The translations under genes were made by a program, and so were the position numbers. DNA of 64,000 nt from contig OX463859.1 of the NCBI GenBank assembly GCA_949825065.1, positions 17,627,220 to 17,691,219 of the forward strand, in the 5' to 3' direction. How positions within the stretch are numbered: position 1 is the stretch's first letter; every line of letters begins with the position of its first letter. This document shows, in pieces, positions 22,221 to 33,724 of the stretch. The stretch is from Odontocerum albicorne. Taxonomy: Eukaryota; Arthropoda; Insecta; Trichoptera; Odontoceridae. Below the pieces are notes generated by a model that saw nothing but the letters and a program-made list of their open reading frames with translations, searched no databases and had not been told where the DNA came from.

Positions 22221-22284
22221 ACTAATAAATCTTTTTAAAAAAAATGTTTATCAACAGGTGTTCCTTCATTTATTGTCATATTAA

Positions 22285-22815
22285 TACATACATATCATCA
22301 CGTCGTCTCCCTGTCGGGGTGGACAGATAGGAATGATCGCCAAACTTTCCTATCTCTACACACATCCTTAGCCTCCTCCTCATCCACACATACCTTCTCA
22401 TACAACATCTACGATTTCTCTGACTTTCTACGTTTCCTTCTTTAAAAATATTATTCACTTGACTAACCATGCTTTCCTTGGTTTTCCTGTCACACGCTTT
22501 TCATTCACATTTCCACTATATACTTAATTTGTTAATCTTTCTTCTTTCATTCGTTCTACATGCCAACACCATCTCAGCGTGCTCTTCTGCAGCTTACTGA
22601 ACACATCATTTAGTTATCATTCATCCCAAATCACATCATTTCGTATTCTGTCAAACACTATCACCCCTTGTGTTATTTTCAATACACGCATTTTTACAGC
22701 TTCTATTAAGCTCTTATCAGTTATTTTCCACGTCCACTTTTAACTCGCACACATCAAAGTTGATACCAAAATATTACTATGGACTATTATCGTAGCAAAT
22801 TCTGGTACTATTCCG
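22285..22815 (-). mobile_element. LINE B fragment with good 3' terminus
   Basis: Starts at CATATCATCACGTCGTCTCC, whose complement ends in the YPDRET codons and TGA. It continues through the SRDRKVWRS-like, CMRRYVWMRR, NNIFKEGNVESQRNRR, LRWCWHVERM-like and TLMCASKVD-like tracts. One ~64-codon frame stays open; the rest is broken. Confidence 0.8.
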
Positions 22816-23112
22816 TTCTATTCTATGTGTTTTAGTGCCCCATTGGCATTGTTCTATCGCTACACGCAGTTCGACATTCCTATCAACTCTTCCATCATCT
22901 GAGAAAATACTACGCAAAATAGAATACCTCTACTTACTTCTAATAATATATGTTAAAACTATTGATGTCATATTTATCAAAGTTCAATTTTTGTACGCTA
23001 TGAAAAAATACGCACAAAAAATTACGTTAATCCGTTTTTGTTTTCTAAACCGAATATCGTAGGAAGAAAATAAAATTTTGTAATAAATATAAAAAATATT
23101 AGTTAATACAAG

Positions 23113-23345
<233 letters not shown>

Positions 23346-23494
23346 TTTGTGTTGCGAAAAACAGTTTTAAATATGATATATTTCGATGTCAACATCATCG
23401 ACTTTATATCAAATAAAATGAAAAACTTATAGCATCATACCTACTTATAAATAAATATAAGTTTATTGATAGTAACATAGTGTACTTGTATATA

Positions 23495-23650
23495 TCCTGA
23501 AACTTCACCCATATTTTAAGTCAGTGAAAAATAAAATACATTCAAGAGAGAAACTATCGAAAGTTCTGTGCACTTCTCATAACATCCTCCCAATCGAGAT
23601 ACACCCCCACCAATAGAGAGCGAATTCACGAGGATATCAGATGTATGCAG
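23495..23650. repeat. Unknown dispersed repeat, copy 3
   Basis: Shares ATCCTGAAAC, ACATTCAAGAGAGAAACTAT, CTCATAACATCCTCCC and AATCGAGATACACCCCCACC with copies at 4233 and 4595. This is the longest continuous version. Confidence 0.6.
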
Positions 23651-24169
23651 ATACGCCTGTAAATTTCATTCTTTTACATGGAATCCTAATAGGTATGTTA
23701 TGTAATTAAGACTCACCAAGCCATATAATTCAATGGTTTGATGTAGATTGGAGTACCACTCTATCATTAGTTAAGGAGTCCAAAAGAGATTTCAACAAGC
23801 AACACCTTTATTACTGGGACTATTGATTTTACCCATGAGTCTGTTATTTTTTTAAATGTGTTACTCCTTAAGTGTCAAACGAAATCGACGAATTTGTTTG
23901 TACATAATATACAAATTGTTAATAGAGTGACAGTAAACCCACTGTCGGTTGGCATTATTCTGTTCAATATACTTGACGATAATAAATTTACGCCATCGTG
24001 AATAAAGGTCGTCTTCGGTGCCATTTTCACTAACTATTAAAAGCGTCCCTACTCGTACACGGAATGGCCTTGTTGAACGAAGTTTCCTAAATTGATATCT
24101 TGCATATCTCGGTGGATAAATTAAGGATTTATTTATTTTTGACATTCGCATCCTTGATAAAAATTTAAT
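23651..24169. other. AT-rich sequence, no gene seen
   Basis: No family recognised. TACTCGTA at 24050. Confidence 0.5.
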
Positions 24170-24636
24170 TTTTATAGGTATAGTATACAATACAATTACA
24201 GTGAGATATGGACTCTCACAGCAAAGAACACACAATAGCTCCAGACCGTATACAGGAGTACGGAGAGATGTACTCGTATGTTGGGATATACTAAAAGGTA
24301 TATAATACAATTACAGTGAGATATACTCGTAGACTCTCACAGCAAAGAACACGCAATAGCTCCAGACCGTACAAAGGAGTACTGAGAGATGTATGTTGGG
24401 ATATACTAAAAGGTATATAAAACAATTACAGTGAGACATGGACTCTCACAGCAAAGAACACGCAATAGCTCCAGATCGTACAAAGGAGCACGGAGAGATG
24501 TATCTTGGGATATACTAAAAGGTATATACGAGTAATACAATTACAGTGAGATATGGACTCTCGCAGCAAAGAACACAAAATAGCTCCAGACCGCACAAAG
24601 GAACACGGAGAGACGTATGTTGGGATATGCTAAAAG
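24170..24636 (+). repeat. Tandem amplification of a LINE RT segment, 4 units
   Basis: Units of about 110-120 bp start near 24176, 24298, 24411 and 24521. Each encodes the C-terminal LINE motif LTAKNTQ-stop-LQTVQRS then ERCMLG, so the repeat unit comes from a reverse-transcriptase gene. Compared with one another, three unit positions carry an extra 6-7 bp making TACTCGTA (24271, 24324) or TACGAGTA (24527). It leads straight into the rest of the LINE C-terminus. Confidence 0.9.
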
Positions 24637-24960
24637 AGATCGTAAACAAAACTGTTGAATTTGCAACAAAACAAAGATCGAAGACGTAATAAAAGAGTGC
24701 AAGAAAATGACGTGACAATGGGCAGGACACGTAGCCGGAATGTCAAATTCCCTGTGGACATTCGAAATAATCCAATGGTACTCAAGAGGCCTAGAAAATA
24801 TTAAAGGTACTCTGGATGGATGAAATCAGGAAGCATCACATGGCACCAACGAGCAAAAGACCAAATTATTTGAAATCGACTTGGGGAGACCTTCGTCCAG
24901 TAGTGAATCGACCCAGGTTGACAATGATGATGATAAAATACAAAAACAGATAATAAAATA
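24637..24960 (+). mobile_element. LINE C-terminus continuing from tandem array
   Basis: Reads QWAGHVAGMSNSLWT, then EIIQWYSRG and, after a frameshift, NRLGETFVQ-stop-stop-IDPG, followed by a TGATGATGATAAA tail. This matches the KWAGHVARM ... EWYPRG ... LGEAFVQ..IDPG end of a LINE. Several stops. Confidence 0.8.
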
Positions 24961-25799
24961 CGGCATAAGTATAATATGCACGTCAAAAATTTAATTTTAA
25001 TTGCGCTTTTGAATTAAAAACTACTTCAAATTCATCACGATTATTTAAAACATAGTAAACTAAAATAAATGTGACATAAAAATGTTATCGGAAATTAATA
25101 TATGTATAAATAAACTGTTCCATTCGACTCTTAATAAACTTCAAAGGCATTGAATGAGAGTGAACCACTTCACAGGAAAGCATCCATAATTATATTACGC
25201 TAGACTAAACAAATAGTGGTGCACACTCTGTATTGCCAGCAAGAAAATACCAAAATAACATTTCTATCAAATCTAATGGAATCATATGTCTTTTTTTTAT
25301 AACAGGCAATCCACCCAAACTAGAAGGATTTGTGTCACCAAATTGCAGTCATACAATTATATGAGTCAACATAATAAAACCAATTTAAAAATAACAATTC
25401 TAGATAATTTAAAGTTTCAACTAATTTAGTTTCAAAAATGTGATAATCGATCTATTTTATAAGCGAAAAAGTTCCCAGAAGAAACGCAACATTCATTGAA
25501 CGCGATAAAGATATGGCGTTTAGTAAATCAAATCCGCCTCACAAAGGACAACCGAAAAATACATGGACTATAGTCTCATCATCCTAACCACACTCGTAGC
25601 TGAAATTCTCCACAATACCTATTCTGTAAAGGTCACTTGCCACCACACAGTAACCCGGCCGCAAACAACACTTCCATCTTGTTCATTCTTATTGGTTAAT
25701 TTGTTGGATTGATTTATATCTAGAGCCCTTATTTATAGAGAATCAGTATTTAGTTCTTTATTCAGTACAATGTATTGTACAATCTTTTATCGACAATTA
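24961..25799. other. AT-rich sequence, no gene seen
   Basis: A slightly GC-richer patch at 25480-25690 has no open frame. The site CACTCGTAG near 25602 is only a near match to the over-represented 8-mer. Confidence 0.5.
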
Positions 25800-26090
25800 A
25801 AAATAGTTATAATAATTAAATTCAAATTAAAATTTGTAGTGCGCATGAATACAAAATCAACGAGTCACAAGTATACATCTTAACATGATTCATGCATAAA
25901 AAATATCCCAAAGGAATACGTACATGCATACTGTACCTATTATATTACATATATGTGTATTTACAAGTTAACAGCAGGCCAGGGCTCAGGAGGACCAAGG
26001 CTGTAACAACAAAAAATAATCTGTGTAGAAAAGGAAAAAAATATACAATTCATTTATTCTATATACATAAAAGAACATAAATCGGAATTA
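25800..26090. repeat. Unknown dispersed repeat G, copy 1
   Basis: Shares, in the same order, an AATTTTGAGTGCACGTGAAT-like block, ACATGATTCATGCAT and CAGGCCAGGGCTCAGG with 38130-38350. Non-coding. Confidence 0.5.
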
Positions 26091-26670
26091 CTTGTTTATT
26101 TACCATTATATTCGTTCTTATTTTATTAAACCATGGTTTCAAAGGGAGTTGTATTTTCTAAATAATAATAAAAACTAAAAAAAATCAAGCATATTCATTA
26201 TTAACTTCTAGTCGTGCATCGGTCATTCGTTGAAATTCAGTAGTGATTGGTACATCGACCCTACAAAAATACGAGTGGTAAATCATGTATCATATATATT
26301 ATATGCAGATTATTCTACTAAATTTAGCATAACATCATTATGGATATGTTTATTGACGTTCATTCAATAACCGTTTCAAGAAGAGCCATTCAATGAAGGA
26401 AAATTTAAAATCTATAGTCTTACAAATTATATTTTCAAATATTCGTACTGGCAAGTGTCTGCCATGGCGGTTACTGTTGATTATTTGTGCTCGGATTATC
26501 TGTTCGATTTAAGGACACCTTACTCCTTCATCGAATATTGTGAAACGGACGTGGGTTATTTGTTTGGGTATTTTGGGGGGTCCATGGCGGTTCACATGAG
26601 TAATTACTCGTATTTTTCCTATTATTGTTTCACGACTTTTTTTTATGCATTTTATTTGTGCAATAAGACT
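26091..26670. other. Unassigned sequence
   Basis: An open frame of 80 codons (26455-26697) shows no family signal. TACTCGTA at 26605. Confidence 0.4.
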
Positions 26671-26671
26671 A

Positions 26672-26880
26672 AACGTGCAGCAGAAAGGACAGAGTAAAAG
26701 ACTTTCTTATCACGGCACACGTCTTCAGCCTCCTCCATACCCACATACCTTCGCATACAGCTTCTACGATTCATCGAACTCTACGTTTCCTTCTTTAAAA
26801 ATTATGTTAGTCTTTCTTCTTTCATTTCTTCGAAATTCTGGCACTCTCTCCTTTCAACCTACTCCAGTAGGGAATAGGCG
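26672..26880 (-). mobile_element. LINE B 3' fragment
   Basis: CGGCACACGTCTTCAGCCTC onward is the complement of the MCRD...RRCMRR codons, followed by the complement of NDILKEGNV. It is truncated before the RT thumb. Confidence 0.65.
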
Positions 26881-26964
26881 TGAGGCTATGAAAGCGTGTA
26901 CATTAAATTTTAAAAATATGTTGATATCCCTCTTTATACACTACCCTGATTTACACTTATGGCA

Positions 26965-27110
26965 TTATAACCTGCGTGATAATTTGAAAGAAGGAAATGT
27001 AAGTCAGATAAATCGAAGGAGCTGTATGAGAAGGTGTATGGATGTGTTGCGATGTTAAAATCTGACGCTCCTTCCTTTCTGCCTACCTTGATAGGGGGGG
27101 GCATAGACAT
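26965..27110 (+). mobile_element. LINE B 3' fragment, opposite orientation
   Basis: Reads DNLKEGNVSQINRRSCMRRC then MDV, and a degraded VWRSVLSAYPD tract (TCTGACGCTCCTTCC...CTACCTTGATAGGG). It lies about 90 bp from the minus-strand copy. Confidence 0.75.
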
Positions 27111-27850
27111 TTTGAAAAGGATATGTCGAAAAATAATTATTTATATCCGTCGAGTAATCTGTTCGAAGACGCCGACAATGCATGCCACAACAAGACACTG
27201 GGACACCCCCTCTACCTCACGTTTTGCCAAAATCATTATCTTTTTTGCTCGCTCACATATAAAGTGACGGGCATGCGTGATTGGAAAGAATTGTTCACTA
27301 AGATGAACCAATCTTTTTTCGGTCCTTCAGTAAAATGAACATATTCATTGCAGTAGTTCACTAGTTTATTTAGTTGAATGGATTATTGTTTTCTCAGTTA
27401 TTGTAGCAAAATAAACTCGACTTGAATAAATTTTTCAAACAAATTTCGTACTTTGCCCGAGTGTCATCAACAATTGTCCGCGTGTCATCCGTTCGCCACC
27501 CCTGCCTTAGGGTTAGCGGGATCTCTGTATTCATTGTATTCATAAAGTATAATACAATCATTAAACATTAATCAAATACATTGAGGATATGATTAATTTA
27601 TATGAATATCGGTAAAATGTATGATGCTGACGAGATAACTAAATAGTAACGTAACATCTTGTAACATATACTACTCGTATAATAAATTATGTAACATGAA
27701 AAATATGACGTTTTTAATTGTTATATAATTTTTTTAAATTATTCTCACAATCAGTTAATTTAATTAAATTATGTTTTACAGTCTTTCCCATTTTGTAGTT
27801 CGTATACACTCGGAATTTTTTAGTTCAATTCCCAAAAAATGGTGCCATTC
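27111..27850. other. AT-rich sequence, no gene seen
   Basis: Short open frames without family signal. TACTCGTA at 27672. Confidence 0.5.
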
Positions 27851-27854
27851 TTTT

Positions 27855-28078
27855 GACGACCTCCGTTGCCTAGTTGGTAAGATACTTGTCTTCTAATCTG
27901 GGGATTGCGAAATCGATTCCTGTTGGAACCCAGGCATTTTTAAAAAGGATTCCAGTCTGGTTTTCATTAAAGGTCTCTTTAACACCTTTCAGGTTGATTG
28001 GAAAAGATTGACACATGGCAGTATACCCGCTTGGTTGTACTGTATGCAATGAAAGTGTAATAAAATACAATAACATTT
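27855..28078 (+). mobile_element. tRNA-derived SINE, full length reference copy
   Basis: The clearest copy. Head GACGACCTCCGTTGCCTAGT with A box, then TCTAATCTGGGGATTGC and B-box-like AATCGATTCC; joint TTTTTAAAAAGGATTCCAG; body CTGGTTTTCATTAAAGG; tail region TTGATTGGAAAAGATTG, CATGGCAGTATACCCGC, TTGTACTGTATGCAATG and AGTGTAATAAAATACAAT. Length about 220 bp. Confidence 0.9.
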
Positions 28079-28567
28079 TGGTAAAGTAGTTCGTCTGGTA
28101 ACAATGCTCGCGTGCGGTAGATTTGCACTCCGTACAAGTGTTGCTATATTTTCAAATGCAGAGTAGTATTGACAAACCGCGATTGCTGTGTCTGCTTCAG
28201 TATTTTTTTTCCCGAAGGCTCGAGGCTGAATAAATATTCTCTCCCTCCAATCTGGTGACGACCGACACATACGAGTATGTTGGCAATACTACCGCATACG
28301 ATTCTATTATCTCCCGGTCACACTATTCAACATGTCTGCATCATCAATCCGGATATGTTGACGGATAATGAATGAAGTTCATGGTTTTATTTACATTGTC
28401 TAAGGTTATACTTTAGAGAATGAGTCATCACTTCTTTTATGGTTTATTTTAATCAACTTTTCATAGAGAACAAATAGTATTGGAATTACAATTAACCACA
28501 AAAATAATTATTCCATAACAGTGTCAAACACAAAGACTTTGTGAAACATGAACTGAGTCAGATTTTT
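28079..28567. other. Unassigned sequence
   Basis: No family signal. TACGAGTA at 28270. Confidence 0.4.
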
Positions 28568-29400
28568 GTAGCTAGGGCCGAAACTAGATGTTTTAGCGCC
28601 CGGGGCAGTTAAGAAAAAGGCGCCCCTTACGCAATACAAAGCATGTATTGATATTGATATTTTTTTCATTGGACATATATTTAGATAGGTATGTACAAAC
28701 CATCGTAAAATACCTACGAGTATAAATATTAAGTTCAACAGTACTAGATTACTATTAACAGATTTAAAGAAAACAAATGGATTTAAAATACTTAAATAAA
28801 AAAATATTTTAAGACCTTCATTGCAACTTTTCTTTGATGTTTGTATTAAATATTTAAATACATTTGATATGAAAATAGCACACCCAAACAAATACACTCA
28901 AACACAACAAAATTTATCGACGATCTGTTGCAAACAAATGTTTACAAGGCTATCTAAGTACCTTTTATGAATTCTCAATCATTAAATGAAAATATATGTA
29001 CCTTCTTATTTATAAAAAGTAGTATGTAAAATTATAAAATAGTTATGAGAGATATTATGCACTAAGCACATCCTAACTTGCTTAGAAAAACATATTTATG
29101 GTACAAATGAAATCCTGTATCATTAAGAACTATATGAAATTAATTGCTTTTTATAGCTTAACATGTTTTGTTCTTAGTATCGCCCTTTCTTTGATATTTT
29201 CCAAAGTAAAAAAGTATGCACACATTTGGTAACTAATATTTTTATGAAAAAAAAATATAAATCGGTGGTTTTGAACATTAAATGTCACTGATTCTCAACA
29301 TAAAAAAATACTGTATTTATCTTTGGCATATAGTATTCAACGAAGCTCCAGTTCTCCGCCCCAATTTGGTCTGCGCCCGGGGCACTGGCTCTCTCGCCTA
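28568..29400. repeat. Possible DNA element bounded by GC-rich ends
   Basis: The words GCGCCCGGGGCA occur near both ends (28598 and 29372) of an otherwise AT-rich 800-bp stretch. No transposase and no clear inverted termini. The assignment as one element is a guess from composition. Confidence 0.3.
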
Positions 29401-29410
29401 TCCATTGTTT

Positions 29411-29496
29411 CACGCGTTATATGATTGTAACTCGCATATAAACAAGGACAATTGTAATTAAGGTTCATGGTACAACTGTGAATCATATAACGCGTG
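29411..29496. repeat. Perfect 16-bp inverted repeat, 54-bp loop
   Basis: CACGCGTTATATGATT at 29411-29426 and its exact complement at 29481-29496. Two MluI-type ACGCGT words are included. It could be the ends of a very small element or a stable hairpin. Confidence 0.9.
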
Positions 29497-29744
29497 TAAG
29501 TGCGATGTCTTAAAGTGGAAATTATCAACAAAACGTGTTACCATTTTGATGCCATTCCATTTTTTATTACTAGTAATATCCCAGTAGCAATACACATCCA
29601 TAATAAAAAAAAAATTTCAATATATCGTTGTAGTTGTCTTTGTGGTGCTTCATGTTGTCGTCGTGTTACTGTTTCTCTAAATTCAAGCATGCTCGTTGTG
29701 ATTGACGCGATCGTCTCTTCCTTTTAGCATCTGCAGCTCTTTTG

Positions 29745-30089
29745 CAGCAATTTTTTAACACTTCATTGTACATACCATCTGTCTGGTTTATTGTCAGGCG
29801 GCAATCTCTTCCAACCAACCAGATAAAATTAAATGAAGGAAGTTACACGTTCGCAAAAAATATTCAAAAGATTATAATTATTCATATTTATGAAATTTGT
29901 GGACATAAACATATAACAGTAAAAGTGAGATATCAATCAAAGGAAAAGGAAAAGATGGTGGAGAGGAAAATGAAAAGGGATGAAACACGTTATATTTCAA
30001 ACTTGAAATTAAGAGTTTTTTTAGTCGCTTCTTAAAGCATGCCAATGACAGAGCGAGTCTAACGTTGGTTTGTAACTGGTTCCAGAGTT
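29745..30089 (-). mobile_element. LINE A 3' end
   Basis: The minus strand encodes LWNQLQTNVRLALSLACFK then KRLKKLLIS, the family C-terminus, and continues into the 3' UTR with the shared SINE-like tail at 29790-29822. It is 5'-truncated at the junction with the mariner that follows. Confidence 0.85.
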
Positions 30090-30859
30090 CCAACTTGCAC
30101 TTAAATTAGGAGTGACTCAACAAGCAATTTCACATCGGTTGAAATCATTGGGAATGATTCAAAAACAAGGAAATTGGGTTCCATATGAACTGACACCGAG
30201 AAACGTTGAACGCCGATTTTCCTTATGTGAAATGCTGCTTGCCAGGCATAAACGAAAGGGTTTTCTGCACTGTATAGTCACTGGTGATGAAAAATGGATC
30301 GACTATGATAATCCAAAAAGGAAGAAATCATGGGGGCCCCCTGGCCATGCTTCAACATCTACTACTAAGCCAAATATTCATAAAAAAAAAACTCTTGTTG
30401 TGTATTTGGTGGGATCAGCTTGGTGTCGTGTATTGTGAGTTGCTCAAACCGAACGAAACTATTGCTAGGGCTGTCTACCGAACACAATTGATGAGATTGA
30501 GTCGAGCACTCAAGGAAAAGCGCGCCCACTACTACACCATACACGACAAAATTATTCTTCTGCATGATAATGCTCGTCCACATGTTGCGGCGCCGGTCAA
30601 AACCTATTTGGAAACACTCAATTGGGAAGTTTTACCCCACCCGCCGTATTCACCAGACATTGCTTCTTCCGATTTCCACTTGTTTCGATCGACGACGCAT
30701 GGCCTGTCTGAGCAGCACTTCACATCATATTAAGATACCAAAAATTTGGTCGATTCGTGGATAGCCTCAAAATATGAAGCATTCTTCCGACGCGGTATTC
30801 GTATGCTGCCAGAAAGATGGGAAAAAGTAGTGGCAAGCGATGGGCAATACTTCGAATAA
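30089..30859 (+). pseudogene. 5'-truncated mariner transposase
   Basis: Mariner-family transposase lacking roughly its first 100 residues. It starts in the second helix-turn-helix (LGVTQQAISHRLKSLG), then the WVPYELTP linker, first catalytic D in VTGDEKWI, second in LLHDNARPH and third in PYSPDIASSDFHLF with D,D34D spacing. It ends PERWEKVVASDGQYFE-stop. A frameshift in the A9 run near 30382-30390 and one in-frame TAA at 30731-30733 inactivate it. The motifs resemble the mauritiana-type subgroup. Terminal inverted repeats were not identified; the left junction is with LINE A. Confidence 0.9.
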
Positions 30860-30929
30860 ACCATGAGGTTCCGTTCTTTCACAATAAATGCCCAATTCTT
30901 GATAAAAAACGGCGGAAACTTATTTGTAC

Positions 30930-31145
30930 ACCTAATATGTTCACAGGCTACAACAAAGAAAACACTGTAGAAACTTTTGAAATGTTGTACTATCGAAGAA
31001 TTCTGTGAATCATGGGTTGACAAAGTCAGTGATGATGACATCTAGAAATTAATGAATAAAGATATATTATCCGCTATCATAAGGAGAAAGCTGTACAAAA
31101 GGTGAAATGTACTATGAACATATATTCTGCGATAATTTTTTTTTA
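30930..31145 (+). mobile_element. LINE fragment interrupted by SINE, 5' part
   Basis: Contains FEMLYYRRIL, a NHGLTKSV-like block and NKDILSAIIRRKLYK, matching the AFEMW.YRRMLRI...DKV...EVL...RKL order of the RTE-like LINE seen at 40162-41106. It resumes after the SINE. Confidence 0.65.
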
Positions 31146-31149
31146 AAGC

Positions 31150-31345
31150 TTTGTATTACATAATATTGTATTACACTTTCAATCAACTAGAATCTCTTCC
31201 AACCAACTAGAAAGAGACTTAAATAAAGTCTTAATTGAAAACCAGCCCCTTTTTAAAGCTTTCTCAGTTCCATCGACAGTTGCATTCGCACCCCCAAGTT
31301 GGGACATAGACATCTTACCAAGTAGGTCACGGAGGTCACTGAAGT
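31150..31345 (-). mobile_element. tRNA-derived SINE inside a LINE
   Basis: Tail TTGTATTACACTTTCAATC, CTCTTCCAACCAACTAGAAAG, joint GAAAACCAGCCCC, and a head with GGGACATAGACATCTTACC and AGTAGGTCACGGAGGTC. The flanking LINE is split by it. Confidence 0.8.
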
Positions 31346-31520
31346 CACCATTCAACTAATATGATAAATTCAGTGCAGACACATATCTTGGTTGAAAATC
31401 TCATGGAAATTGTTTCAATGTAGTTTCATATATTTGTTCAGAGCTACTGCATCTAATTTCAATATTGCCATAATGATCACCACCCTTCAAAAAGGAGAGG
31501 AACTTTAAAGAAGAAGATGT
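31345..31520 (+). mobile_element. LINE fragment interrupted by SINE, 3' part
   Basis: Reads LFRATASNFNIAIMITTLQK then GEEL, close to the LFRAA...KVRIAMMIANLR end of the same LINE group (compare 39440-39670 and 37078-37260). Confidence 0.65.
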
Positions 31521-32149
31521 TTTCCTGCTTCAGGAGTTATATTTCTGAGTTCTCCTCGATTTTTTTGATACCATGAGGCCATTCTTCTTTCTAGCTCTAG
31601 ACCATCACTCAAGAATGTTCTGTGTCCATCCATTACAATTCAATGCAAATAATTCAGATAGTAGTATCACTAAAGAAGTTCACCAGTTCTTGCACTTGAA
31701 ACGAGATTCATACCAAAATCCATGTACAATTTGGTTACCAAAACGAATAAGAAACTGTGGAAACTTTTTTTATAGTTTTCGAGTGAATGAACTTCTTGAA
31801 CTTCTGACGTTGATCGTGAAAGTCAAAGAAAAAAGCCCATGCTGCAGGATGCTAACCCGCAATACAAGTTTTTATTCAATTTTATGCCATATTGAACATA
31901 AAATGTGCAGAAAAGAAAAACTATTTATATCATTGAACCAGCCATAGTTTGAGAATTGAGTCATAGAAATTGGAGATACATAAAAATTACCAAGTAAACA
32001 TACCATCACGCCAATTATCTACCGGGGCAGAGAGAACAGAGCGCCAGAAGACAGGCATCTTACCAACTAAGACACGGAGATTATCAACCAACCAACTAAA
32101 TAAAGACGAGTTAGTCCCAATGATGACTAAAATAATGAAAATATTTTAT
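31521..32149. other. Unassigned, one 124-codon open frame
   Basis: The frame 31573-31947 (+) has no recognised motif, no obvious splice context and ordinary composition. A short SINE-like head (TCTACCGGGGCAGAGAG ... TACCAACTAAGACACGGAG) occurs at 32015-32080. Confidence 0.3.
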
Positions 32150-32300
32150 GCAGTAATCTTATAAAGAAGCTTAACGACACCGCAGGTATTCTTCTACCCA
32201 TCAAACTTAGACGGAATTCACACAACGCGAAGTATGAACTGGTGACCTTCTCCACAGAAGTCCAACACATTAACCGCACACCCGAGTATATCTCATTACA
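32150..32300 (-). mobile_element. Second-type SINE, degraded
   Basis: TATGAACTGGTGACCTTC...CACATTAACCGCACAC corresponds to the tRNA-like head seen at 9140-9310, with TCTACCCATCAAACTTAGACGG upstream. Confidence 0.45.
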
Positions 32301-32619
32301 GTTGAAGTTTGATTGTAATTACTATCCAAATGGCGTGCATTATCCGTTGTTAATTACGATATAGGCGTCAGTCATGCGTTGCGTACGATTTGCATTGTGC
32401 TGTCCAAGGTCTCTGGATTCCGATATCATCATTCGTGCCGATGGTGGACTCAATACGTGACACCACAAAGTAATACCTGTACCTTTATCGCCACATCTTG
32501 AGATGCTAAAATAAAATCCAAAGTCATAAGAACAAGCTTTTATACATTGTTTAACTCACGAAGAGGTCTCGTGCTAGTCGACCAAACGTATGAAAGACAA
32601 GAATGAACTGTATTTACAT

Positions 32620-33090
32620 ACATACCATGACACCGTTAACGGGGTTGGCAGAGAGCGTCAGACCTGCCTTCCTGTTCTGACACACATCAATCGCCCTTTC
32701 TACATTCATACACTTTCTCATAGAGTTCTAACGATTTATTTTACTTCTTACATATCCTTCTTTAGAAAAATCATTCACTAGATCTTAATATACTTTCCTT
32801 CGTCTTCCTCTTCCACACTTTCTACTCATATTTGCACTATATATTTGCTTTGTCAGTTTTTCTACTATCATTTGTTACATCTACTCAAACCATCGCAGAG
32901 TGCTCTTCTTCGTCTTACTTACTAACATATATCAGCCTTTAGTTCACATTCATCCCTAATCACTTCATTCTATTTTCTGTCAAACATTATCGCCTCACGT
33001 ATTCTTTACAAGCTGTATTGAGCTCCTTTCATTATTTTTCCAAGTGCATATTTCAGTTTAACACATCAAAGCTGGCATCATTATATACTC
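32620..33090 (-). mobile_element. LINE B fragment
   Basis: From a degraded terminus (GGGGTTGGCAGAGAGCGTC) through RPRKV-like, MIVEKLTKQIY-like and SETW-like tracts to ACACATCAAAGCTGGCATCA. Frames are broken. Confidence 0.75.
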
Positions 33091-33099
33091 TGTGTTGCC

Positions 33100-33360
33100 T
33101 TTTTTGAATTCGGCACCCCATTGTATGTCATGGGAGCTAAATAGGTATATTACCTTTGGGCAAAAGATGTTCTAACTCTAGGGATGGTGAACATTTGATC
33201 AGTGGCCATGCGTGTCACGTGTCTCTGCTGAGTCTGCATCTTCCCTTCCTCTCGATAGTGCCGGAGAATGAGATGTAAATTGGCTATGTTCAGGGCCCGA
33301 TACTCCCTGAAAAGCTCCGCTGTGGGATACCGGACAGGAAGCTTATATTAATTATTTTTA
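33100..33360 (-). mobile_element. LINE C-terminus, another lineage
   Basis: The minus strand reads KLPVRYPTAELFREYRALNI, NLHLILRHYREE, TIPRVRTSFAQR and LAPMTYNGVPNSKKATQ. The TSF-QRS..YLAP..YN.LP pattern is typical of Jockey/CR1-type LINE C-termini. It abuts LINE B. Confidence 0.65.
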
Positions 33361-33409
33361 TAACCAATTTTTGGGAACCTGCAATATGTGTTTTTATGTT
33401 AAGGTGCAT

Positions 33410-33675
33410 CCATTAATAGTGGGACTCCAACAATTGGGAAACTCCATGTCTAGTTTGCATAAACATAATTTATTAATAATAAGAATTCAACAATTGGGTA
33501 ACTCCATGTTTGCATAAACATAATTCATTAATAGTGAGACTTCAACAATTGGATAACTCCATGTCTAGTTTGCATAAACATAATTCATCATTAATAAGAA
33601 TCCAACAATCCAACAACTCCATGTATAGTTTACATAAAAATAATTCATTAATAGTGAGAATCCAACAATTGGATA
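33410..33675. repeat. Minisatellite, about 57-bp period, 4-5 units
   Basis: Repeated AACAATTGG, AACTCCATGTCTAGTTTGC and ATAAACATAATTCATTAATA with small differences. An open frame across it is an artefact. Confidence 0.85.
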
Positions 33676-33724
33676 AATATATTCCCCATTTGGTGTATAT
33701 TTTTAAATGTAGATATTGTTCAAT

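Noticed and set aside
26270..26277. TACGAGTG, also TACTCGTT at 48177 and TACGAGTT at 62150
   Set aside because: Near matches to the over-represented 8-mer; could be mutated footprints but were not counted.
27855..27935. Functional tRNA gene
   Set aside because: A and B boxes are present but no acceptor stem or full cloverleaf can be drawn, and the sequence repeats as a SINE with a non-tRNA body.
31573..31947. 124-codon open frame
   Set aside because: Length is possible by chance and the protein shows no domain, signal peptide or repeat. Not called a gene.
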